Shown here: piece after piece, positions 43,264-52,412 of the stretch
Layout: every line of letters starts with the position of its first letter
Position numbering within the stretch: position 1 is the stretch's first letter
NCBI GenBank assembly: GCA_963281255.1
Contig: OY725495.1
Location: 3,782,001-3,846,000, forward strand
Direction of reading: 5' to 3'
Length of the DNA: 64,000 nucleotides
Source of the DNA: Aphrocallistes beatrix
Taxonomy: Eukaryota > Porifera > Hexactinellida > Sceptrulophora > Aphrocallistidae
Made by a program: the position numbers and the translations under genes
Notes under the pieces: model-generated
The model's database searches: none
Seen by the model: only the letters and a program-made list of their open reading frames with translations
What the model was told of the DNA's origin: nothing

Positions 43264-43710
43264 GTTTAGTTGATCCACAGGAACAAGAAAGGTTGAAATG
43301 TTTTAAGAAGCTCACTATTCTCATTTATATAATGATAGAATGGGCTCATACCCTGGAATAAGAGACTTGCCCACCATCCTACTAGAGGATGTTAACTTTT
43401 ACAACAAGAGTAGAATTGAAATAGTTAGACGAATGTCGGATTTATATCTGTATTTCAAGAATTAGTTATGGGACAATTTTAAATAAATAATAACTTAATC
43501 CAGACTTTGGTAACTTAATCGTTCTATCATTGATTTTATAGTCTTTACTCATATACCATATCTATTACATTCCCCCAATCTACCATGTTGAAAATAACTT
43601 CAGCTAATTCGAGAAGATTAACTCTATCTCTAATATTTACAAGTACGTGTAGCATATTTAAAACACATTGTATTGGCACTGTTGAGGAAATGGAGCGATC
43701 TAAATCACTA

Positions 43711-46219
43711 GCAAAATACTGCGTATACATACATACATTAACCTTGTCAGTATAGGTGGTAGAAGCATCTAAAAGTACCCAGGTCATTGCAGCTTCAAAT
43801 TTAACCTCATTATTATCTTTCAATAATTTTTTTAAATGTTCAGACTACAGTATTGTGTTTTCACACAATTGGGATTTCTTACTATTGTTTTTTACTACTA
43901 ATATTTAACCTGTGAAGAAATAGTAAGAATGTCCGGTTTGGAGTGTATTACGACTATCAAAGTAAAAATAATGTTACTTAAATCTGTAAAGGAACATCTA
44001 AATTTGGAATCGAGTGTGATTTAGACAAATTTGGTGGAGGTTATTGGTGGAGGTTATGGAGGTTATAAATGTTTGAGTCAAATCAGTATATAATTCGATC
44101 AAATTATACGTACACTCAATTAACGAGGCATCTTTTAATAGTCAATATTAAATACTTAAACATTTTCAGTGTTATTTTAAAAACTCTTCTATAGATGGAA
44201 GAAGATGTAGTGAGATTGCACCACAGAAGCCTAGTCTGAATTGCAAACTTAGGTACACAAAGTTGGTATTCTCACATGTATGTTGTTGGTTGAACTAGAC
44301 TATTTGTTTATGCAGAATACTTGTATGACGCTGAGTGACAATTTCGCTGACTCCAGCGATAATAACGCAGCGTTTTAAGTGGAGAATGCTACCCATTTCA
44401 GACCAATTTTGCAGCATTTTGGTTAGATATGACTCTCAGGTTGTCACGGGGCATTTACTAACAGAGAAGGTGGTTCCGTCTAAAAACCACGGATCTCAGG
44501 AATTATTAAGCTAGCGTCATTTTTGCTCAAGTTAGTAATACTGTTTCTCAACACCATATAAGTAATGTTGTTGTTTTTGAAAGATATTTATAATTATAGT
44601 GACTAGATCTCTTTTATATAATGATAGAATGGGCTCATACCCCGGAATAGAGGACTTGCCCACCATCCTACTAGAGGATGTTAACTTGTACAACAGGAGT
44701 AGAAGTTGAGTTGGAAAAGTTTAATGGATATCGGATTTATTTCTGTCTTTCAGGAATTTGTTATGGGACAACTTGAAATAAATGATAATCTAATCCAGAC
44801 TTTGGTAACTTGATCGTTCATATCTTTTATTCTATAATTTCTAACTATAAATTCAATCTAATATATTTAAGAAAATTGTATTGATAAGATTAAATATTAA
44901 AATATATCACAATAAAACAGGGAATGGGGAAATTGTTCGTGTGATTCTTGTCTGTGAGTGAAGTCATTAATACAATCTATGTAGTGTTGTTGCCTCTGTT
45001 ATTCTGGTAGAGGTGTGAAATTTTGCTGAAGTACCTTAAAACAATAGTCTGCCTAGCATTCAGCAAATTTCAATCGAGATGTACGTAGAGCCACACTTAG
45101 TTAATATATATATGATCCAATCTCGTATGTGGGCTGGTTCTATTCGGATGAAAGTAATCCTACATCTCTACTTAGGACATATACGTAGTTTACATACACG
45201 CCATAACACGTAATACGTATCTTGAACTGATACAATAATTATTGATTAAACGTGATTCAATAGTTAGAGAATTCTGACAACACAACGTGATGGTAACGCG
45301 TTATACTTGTAATTAAGCTGTTATTACATTATCATTGTCTGTGCATATCGAAGAATAATTTCTAATATTAATAGGGTGCATTTTGTGGAATGGTTTAGAA
45401 ATATAATCAATACTAGGCAGATTATTTCAGAAACTTTAAGGTTAGGATTTTCTCTTGTTATCTCTCTGCATGGAAGATATTGTAAAATGAATTGAATACA
45501 ATTAAGTTGTTAAATACACCTCCATATTTGAGTATATTTGACCCTGTATTTAAGGGTATTAATGAGAAAATATCGATGGATAATATGGTGTGTTAAGAAA
45601 TTAATGTCCTCTTAATGCATCTCTAAGACCAATTTATAAATCAGCATCAAACACTGACTCATGTTTACAATATACTTTTAAAACAGATTAGTTGGACACA
45701 TTTCGTAAACCGAACTGGCAGAATCAATATTATTCGCCCAAAATATTTGTACAAAATAATAAGATTTCTCTCCATCCTGAAATTAGTTGATTTCACAGGT
45801 TTGTAAATTTTTCCGTTGCAAGGAGTGAATGGTGGGTGTCATGATTGTCCATCGATTTTCTTAGTGCTGCGTCTGAAAAGTTGGAAGATCAAATAGCTTT
45901 AAACTAGAAGTTGCAAACTTTCCTTCTGAGCTGGTCTTGATTTTTTAGACATAAGTGCGGCGTACGCCTAAAAGAAGAATTTTTGGTACAGAACTACAAA
46001 TTTTAATAATTTCGTATTTAACGATCATTAATTGCAGCTAAAAAGCAGCATTAAAAGGGGACATTTAATTAATTAATATCCTGAATTACCGAAACCTAAT
46101 TCTTCTATAAGCAATGAATTGCAAAGTGAATGGTTAGGATTGACTAACTATTCTATTCTGCATAAGGCACAAACCGAAAGGAATGAGTGCAAACAGAATT
46201 TAGTGTCAGTAAACAAGTA
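43711..46219. other. Gene-poor spacer
   Basis: No recognisable gene. 44606-44822 is a third, partial copy of the 41497-41722 / 43320-43540 segment (ATGATAGAATGGGCTCATAC). The rest is AT-rich and without clear structure. Confidence 0.5.
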
Positions 46220-46419
46220 CAGTAGAACTCAGCTAATTAGTACGTACTCGAAGTTTATAATTATCATAAGTACTCGACTTAGTACTACGTACTCATTTCT
46301 ATGAACCAAAATTCATTTAATATATAGATTCCTATGTAATATCAACGGTCAGTGCGTACTTACGGATGGTATGTACTTTTTTCTGTTCCCGGGGGGTACG
46401 TCTTATCCAAGTTCTATTG
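46220..46419. mobile_element. Tigger/pogo-like MITE
   Basis: 200 bp, ends CAGTAGAACTCAGCTAATTA and a right end complementary to it (CCAAGTTCTATTG), with TA on both sides. Longer member of the family at 4686-4754; lies about 120 bp before the sulfite oxidase start. Confidence 0.75.
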
Positions 46420-46537
46420 TACATGTTTTAAATAACTACTATAGCTCAATTGACTCAAATTCCTATTGTCTCTCTAAATATGTATCAAAAACTTTTTCAA
46501 AACTTTGTCTCAATATCATTATTCAAACTTAGTTGCA

Positions 46538-48154
46538 ATGGCTCAAATTGGTCGTTTTCTTTCCATGAAATTTGCAAGAAACCTGACAGCAGCACACCGA
46601 CAGAGGAGACACTTCAAACCACACAGCCAATCAGCACAGACGGGAGCTCTACTCGCTGCTATCGGGATCGGGGGGATCGCTATGTGGTATAAGACGAAGG
46701 TTGCTTCATGCGTTGATAAAGCAAAGGAAACAGCAACTCTTCCCATGTATTCCTTGGCAGAAATTTCGAAGCATAAAAACAAGGAGAGCAAGATATGGAT
46801 TACTTACAAAGAGGGAGTTTATGATATCACCGAATTTGTGGATTTGCATCCAGGAGGACCGGAAAAGATATTGTTGGGTGCAGGGGGGTCTATCGATCCT
46901 TATTGGGAGGTATTTGCTAACCATAACACGAGAGAAGTTAAGGAGATGCTTGAAGTGTATAGAATCGGGAACATTAAGACAGAAGATCGAGCTAAAGCAC
47001 TTCGCCCTGTTAATCCTGAGAGTCATTATTCAGGTGATCCAATTCGCTCACCCATTCTCAATGTAAAAAGTTCTCAACCATTCAACGCAGAAACGCCGAT
47101 TCTCCTGCTGGACAATAACTACATCACGCCGAATAGCCTCTTCTTTGTCCGTAACCATCTCCCAGTCCCCAAGGTTGATCCAGATACATACGTATTGGAG
47201 GTCAAAGGCGATGGATTAGAAACACTCAAACTGAACCTAAAAGATCTGAAGAAGAACTTCAAACAACATGTTGTGACTTCCACCATTCAATGTGCAGGCA
47301 ACAGACGGAATGATCTATCAGCTGTGAAGGATGTGAAAGGGTTGCCATGGAGTGGCGGTGCTATAGGAACAGCAGAATGGACGGGAGTGAAACTAAAAGA
47401 TGTTTTGGCTAAAGCAGGAGTGAAAGATAGTGATGACAATGCAATAAAGCATATCCATCTCTTAGGACTCGACACTAATCCGTTGACAAAGGAATGCTAT
47501 GGCACTTCTATTCCAGTTGAAAAGGCGATTGATACGCGAGGAGACTGCTTATTAGCTTACAAAATGAACGGAGAAGATTTACCGAGGGATAATGGTTTCC
47601 CGTTGCGTGCGATCATTCCTGGAACTGTAGGAGCTAGGAATGTGAAATGGTTGTCTAAAATTGTTGCAAGCGATGTGGAATACGATGGCCAATGGCAGCA
47701 AAGAGATTACAAAGGCTTCTCTCCTTCAGTGGATTGGAACAACGTCAACTTTTCTTCTTCTCCAGCGATACAGGAGCTTCCGGTCCAGTCTCTAATTTGT
47801 ACCCCTCAGAATGGAATGACAGTGAAAAGCGAAAATGACGAAGTACTCGTGAGTGGCATAGCATGGAGTGGAGGTGGGAGGGCGATCATTCGAGTGGACG
47901 TGTCCATTGATAAAGGAGAGAAATGGTCAACAGCTACGCTCATGCGAGGAACTGAACAGAATGCAAAGAGAGCTTGGGCATGGACGTTTTGGGAGGTTTA
48001 TATTCCGTTACCAGAGAATAAGTCTGAGATAAATATCTGTTGTAAGGCAGTGGATGAGTCCTACAATGTACAGCCAGATACTCCGGCTCCTATCTGGAAT
48101 CTGAGAGGCTGTCTCTCTAATGCCTGGCACTACATCAAAGTCTTTATCAAATGA
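46538..48154 (+). CDS. SUOX: Sulfite oxidase, mitochondrial
   Basis: 538 residues from the ATG at 46538; earlier in-frame codons include only a TTG. It oxidises sulfite to sulfate with cytochrome c in the mitochondrial intermembrane space, the last step of sulfur amino-acid breakdown. An Arg-rich presequence with a hydrophobic stretch (36-50) is followed by a cytochrome b5 domain (about 68-150) with the heme ligand in HPGG (H104) and a second His at 129. The molybdopterin domain contains FVRNHLPVP (203-211) and the Mo-ligand Cys in TIQCAGNRR (C252). The Mo-co dimerisation domain follows to the end. Length matches animal SUOX (about 545). The gene is intronless here. Next gene downstream on the same strand is AHSA1. 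Confidence 0.97.
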   Translation: MAQIGRFLSMKFARNLTAAHRQRRHFKPHSQSAQTGALLAAIGIGGIAMWYKTKVASCVDKAKETATLPMYSLAEISKHKNKESKIWITYKEGVYDITEFVDLHPGGPEKILLGAGGSIDPYWEVFANHNTREVKEMLEVYRIGNIKTEDRAKALRPVNPESHYSGDPIRSPILNVKSSQPFNAETPILLLDNNYITPNSLFFVRNHLPVPKVDPDTYVLEVKGDGLETLKLNLKDLKKNFKQHVVTSTIQCAGNRRNDLSAVKDVKGLPWSGGAIGTAEWTGVKLKDVLAKAGVKDSDDNAIKHIHLLGLDTNPLTKECYGTSIPVEKAIDTRGDCLLAYKMNGEDLPRDNGFPLRAIIPGTVGARNVKWLSKIVASDVEYDGQWQQRDYKGFSPSVDWNNVNFSSSPAIQELPVQSLICTPQNGMTVKSENDEVLVSGIAWSGGGRAIIRVDVSIDKGEKWSTATLMRGTEQNAKRAWAWTFWEVYIPLPENKSEINICCKAVDESYNVQPDTPAPIWNLRGCLSNAWHYIKVFIK

Positions 48155-49666
48155 GGTACAGGCAATTTCAAGTATTATCAGTATTCGCCCCTTACTCAAA
48201 TGAAATAAAATCAAAGCACTGTTTCCCCTTGTTCTGTTCATAACTAATTGCTTCTGCTTGTACTGTAACATTTTTTTACTGAAATAAAGATGTAAATGAT
48301 AATTTAAAATGTTTACAGTATAGATAATTGAAATGAAAATTTGTTCCTAATAGAGAGATGTAAATTATTGTAAGGATAACGTAGTATACTTTTATCCATA
48401 AATTTATTTCTATGGAACTCGGAACTACGACGTTTAGATCGATCTCGAATGCGAAATAAGTCTTTGTTACTGGGATATCGATATTCCTTTCAAGATCGAT
48501 CAATCGATGCATTAACTCTAACCACAGCAAGTTAGCAGCCTAAATATGAGCAGATTGCAGATAATATAAAATGCTCTGCTTTCGCATTTCAATACTGTTG
48601 AATTCGATCCTAAATAAACCCACCAAATATTTGCATACATAATCAAAGCTGCAATATTTGTCATCGTTGGCATCGGTAGGGTTGGGAGGGCCTTGGTCCA
48701 CCAATAATTTGTCATGAACCATTTTCTATTGATCATACTGCGAATTGTCCGAAATAGCCCTACCATCCCCACTCCAAGTCTACGCTCCTGTTTGTTATTA
48801 TTGATCTAGTATAGACTGGACTGTCACTATTTGGACCCCCCAGAATGGTTCCCCCGGTCCTTATATTTCGAAATATAAGGACCGGTTGGAGACCAATCAT
48901 TTCAGATGGGTCCATATATTTCAACGTAACACTGAAATATTGGTTCCGGGAGGTCCATTATTGTATTACGTGAGAGGACAACCGCAGGCAGAGTTTGTGT
49001 GGGACATTCACCCCCGTGAACATTTGCCACTCACATTCTTAGCCACCTCATGACCCATGACCGAATCTACAGCCCAGGGGTATCCAATAATAGGTACGGG
49101 CGCTACCGGCAAGCTAATCTTAGGATGGAGTATCTGTATTCTCTATACTATTTACTATTCCAAAGACAGGAAGTTCCTTAATTCCAAAATTTCTAGTACC
49201 CTGCTAGAAATAATGTGTATACTGAGAAATGCGGCATAGTTTGTAAGGGATTTGATCTACATAGCTATGTTAGCGTGTCAGAGAAAGATGTGCTTTTGGA
49301 CCTTTTGACCTGTATTTTCAATGCCTAGAATTAACTAATTAATTTCCCAATACTTTTCTATAATAGCATAATGATACTAATATAGACTGTAGAATATTCT
49401 AGAATATTCTTTCTCTTATAGCTTCTATATATGCGAGTTTAGAGCATATAAATTAGATAATTCCTAAACTAACACATAGCAACCGTTAATTTTAGATCAA
49501 TAATGCTAGGATTTAGTGTCACAATTCGAGGGAACCCTCCTCATCAGCCTATCCTCAAAAAAAGTTAGCTGATAATAATCTTATTTAGAAATCTGAACCA
49601 TGGCTACTATCTTCCGTTATTTTCGTTATTTATTTTTGATTGTTCGGTTTAGCTTTGTGAGTCTCA
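48155..49666. other. Spacer with palindromes
   Basis: No gene is seen. A dispersed repeat lies at 48662-48790 (relative at 37314-37447). A perfect 32-bp palindrome lies at 48854-48885 inside a foldback segment (48830-48970). Confidence 0.6.
48854..48885. repeat. Perfect 32-bp palindrome
   Basis: CCGGTCCTTATATTTC followed directly by its complement. Outer bases (GGACCCCCC...GGGAGGTCC, 48833-48955) are also complementary, so it is the centre of a small foldback element. Confidence 0.9.
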
Positions 49667-50674
49667 ATGGCTAAGTGGGGAGAGGGAGATCCTCGGTGGA
49701 TCGTAGAGATGCGGGACGACGGAAAGAATGTGAACAACTGGCACTGGACAGAGCGTGACGTGACTCAGTGGTCTAAAGATAAGCTGACATCCTTCCTCAC
49801 TCCCCTCGAGCTAGGCAGTCCCGACCATATCAACATCTCAATAAAAGAAGTCACTTCGCTGACAGGGGAAGCTTCCATCAACAACAGAAAAGGCAAACTT
49901 CTCTTCTTCTTTGAATGGACAATCAAGCTCGAATTCAAAGCTGAGACTGAAGATGACGTCATCTCAGGTTACGTCATCATTTCCCGTCTCTCTGACGAGA
50001 ACACAGCCAATGAGATTGATGTTGATGTGGAGGAGAAGAATGATAGCGGGGAACTGTTCCAACTCGCTAAGGAAATAATTCGGAAAAGTGAGAGGGACAA
50101 ATTCGTCCAGGTAGCGCAGGCCTATCGAGAAGCTCTTCGAGGCGACGCCACTGCTGGAATGCAGTATACCGCGAAAACTATCACGCAGCAGTCCACTCCA
50201 GAACCGAAACCCAAATTTAAGGACAATCATCAGACAAAAGCTGTCCCAACTTCTAAACCCGATACGACCGCTATTTCCTTGAAGGAGACTTTCCTAGCTT
50301 CAAGCTTGGACATCTACGAGTGTTTCACAGTAGCATATCGCGTCTCTATATATACAGGGAGGCCGTGTGAAATTAATGCTATGGTGGGTGGGAAGTTCTC
50401 AATGATGGGAGGCATTATAACGGGAAGTTTCACCAAACTGTCTGAGGGGGAGTTGATAGAGCAGGAATGGAGGATGAATGATTGGCCAGCTGACTGTGTG
50501 TCACGGCTTCAAATTAAATTCGTTCCTTGTCCCGAAGGCTGCCAGTTGCATTTAGAGCAGAAAGGAGTTCCGGTAAAATCGGCGGAGAGAACAAAGGAGG
50601 GTTGGAATTCGCAGATTTTTCAGCGGATTAGGATGGCATTCGGTTACGGCGTGAGTCCAGGGATGTCTTTGTAG
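49667..50674 (+). CDS. AHSA1: Activator of Hsp90 ATPase (Aha1)
   Basis: 335 residues, the usual length of the animal protein (about 338). A cytosolic co-chaperone that binds Hsp90 and stimulates its ATPase. It begins MAKWGEGDPRWIVEM, then NVNNWHWTERD, and EASINNRKGKLLFFFEW of the Aha1 N domain (about 29-165). A Ser/Thr/Lys-rich linker follows, then the C-terminal AHSA1 (START-like) domain (about 205-330) with LKETFLASSLDIYECF, GGKFSMMGG, WPADCVSRL and FGYGVSPG. Single exon. A TTTAG 15 bases before the ATG could be the acceptor of a 5' UTR intron. Confidence 0.96.
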   Translation: MAKWGEGDPRWIVEMRDDGKNVNNWHWTERDVTQWSKDKLTSFLTPLELGSPDHINISIKEVTSLTGEASINNRKGKLLFFFEWTIKLEFKAETEDDVISGYVIISRLSDENTANEIDVDVEEKNDSGELFQLAKEIIRKSERDKFVQVAQAYREALRGDATAGMQYTAKTITQQSTPEPKPKFKDNHQTKAVPTSKPDTTAISLKETFLASSLDIYECFTVAYRVSIYTGRPCEINAMVGGKFSMMGGIITGSFTKLSEGELIEQEWRMNDWPADCVSRLQIKFVPCPEGCQLHLEQKGVPVKSAERTKEGWNSQIFQRIRMAFGYGVSPGMSL

Positions 50675-50889
50675 GAATTTATTGTATTAGACTTCTCTTA
50701 TCAGATCAGAATTGCATATGTAGACACTAATCAAGGTTTTATCATGCTGATTCTCTCTGTTATTAGGTTAGCTCCTTATAAGGAGTTGGTTAAGGTTGTT
50801 TAGATAGAACTTATCTTACATTCACATTCCTAGCATTTCATTGTAGTGATACACAGGGTTCTCACCTGGATTTTCTGAAGGCGTATTGG

Positions 50890-51091
50890 CAGTGACGTAA
50901 CCAGGATTTTCTGACTTTGGGGAGGGGGCACATCATCCAGCTGGGGGTCTGGGTGCGCTGTAAGCCCCCCAGTGGGGTCTAGGGCCTTTGCACCTGGAAG
51001 CTGACAACATTTATTTTATAATATGCCCAGATTCATCTAAGTTGGTACTTTAAATCCTGACAGGGGCACATGCCCCCTGGCTACGCCACTG
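50890..51091. mobile_element. hAT-type MITE (CAGTGRCGTARCCAGG)
   Basis: 202 bp. Left CAGTGACGTAACCAGGATTT; right end complementary to CAGTGGCGTAGCCAGGGGGC. Flanks CGTATTGG / CGTATCGA, an imperfect 8-bp duplication. The CAGTGGCGTAGCCAGGG end is a common invertebrate hAT MITE terminus. Confidence 0.75.
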
Positions 51092-51506
51092 CGTATCGAT
51101 ACTACCTATACACAGTAGTCAGATATCCAGAAAGAATCTATGCGTTAGAAAAGAACTGTCAATATTATAATGAATTCACACCTCATTTCATCCCACAAAA
51201 AGTAACTACGTACGTAGATCAAATATTATTAAGTTTTATTGTTAGACCATATATTAACATTTCGATTCCTGACTCTCCTGTTCCTGTTGAGTATCAGTGA
51301 GATTATAATTATGCCGAGATTCCTGTTATGTGCGAAAGAGGGTCAGAGTAATGGTAGAGTTTATCACCATTAATTAATTAATGTGGAGTGTGGCCTTAAA
51401 TTTAACACCAGAGGAACCTTCTAACCACAGAGTATGAGTATTTGGTATCAATAGAATTTGCTATCAAATACTTGTACTCTGTGGTTTCTTTCCAGTTGCT
51501 CTATGG

Positions 51507-51628
51507 TAGTGGTTCCCAACCTGGGGTCCATAGACCCCTTAGTGGTCCACAGAAGATATCAGGGGGTTCACAGAATATAGGAAATTTGATATAAGGGGTT
51601 CACAGTCAAAAAAGGTTGAACACCGCTG
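51507..51628. mobile_element. hAT (Buster-like) MITE
   Basis: 122 bp, ends TAGTGGTTCCCAACCTGGGG and the complement of CAGCGGTGTTCAACCT, with the perfect TSD CTCTATGG (51499-51506, 51629-51636). Same family as 62500-62629 and 52698-52801. Confidence 0.82.
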
Positions 51629-52412
51629 CTCTATGGTGTACCAATATGGAGCAACTCTGTTAGACTGCGACTGCATGCTATTGCACTTATTGATGGGGAA
51701 ATGTGTATATGCATGTGCATCCGCATGTTTATATAAATGACGGACGAATATTTCGATAAAACTTTATATATATATCTTATACTAAAAGCTGTTCGAATCC
51801 TAGGATTGCAATTTAATCCCACTAAAATGCCTCAATGGCATTTAAGTGAGGAATAAATTGCCTATCTCAATGTTTCTGCCTTCTTAATACGTAATCCCAT
51901 CGCAATACGTACTTTATGCATAACTGAGAGGAGTTATATACTGAGGTATGTCCTGATTTTATTAATCTGAAGTCCACTAAATCTCAAAAATCAAGTAGTC
52001 AAGTTGCTGTGCGGTTTAATAACAAGGGTGAAACATCATAGAGTTGATAAAGCCCTGGTTGAGATATTGTGCATTATATTGACGATTCAGATAAATTGTT
52101 TACTTCCGAAAATACTTACATAACTCTTATTTTTGTCATGTATTTTGCAATTCAAATCTTGGTTATTAATTAATTGAATATTTTGAATGCATTTTGTTGT
52201 TGATCATTACCTCCACACTTCCTTTACTTACTCATTAATTGCCTAACATTTCCTGCTTTGATAACTAAATTTTGCTTTATCAATACTTATTATTATTGTG
52301 CCAAATTCTCCGACAGACAAATTATGCCAACATAAAGTATGATTTCATATACATTTACTCGCTAAAATAGGCTCAGTCACTGACTCTATAGTGCATTTGA
52401 GGAATTAGCGAG

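Larger units (their letters stand above)
41890..43710. repeat. Segmental duplication unit 2
   Basis: Second copy of 40808-41889, enlarged by a GC-hairpin element (about 42053-42600) and a hAT MITE (42685-43263). The shared ending (43264-43640) is near-identical to 41442-41820. Confidence 0.8.
50675..52412. other. Spacer with two hAT MITEs
   Basis: No recognisable gene. hAT-type MITEs at 50890-51091 and 51507-51628. A 76-codon open frame at 51070-51300 starts inside the first MITE and matches nothing I know. Confidence 0.5.

Noticed and set aside
43545..43823. 92-codon minus-strand frame as a gene
   Set aside because: It lies in a duplicated segment whose other copy breaks the frame; no recognisable domain or splice context.
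51070..51300. 76-codon plus-strand frame
   Set aside because: It begins inside a hAT MITE terminal repeat and shows no domain or homologue that I know.
51792..51801. GTTCGAATCC resembling a tRNA B box
   Set aside because: No A box, no acceptor stem and no cloverleaf can be drawn around it.
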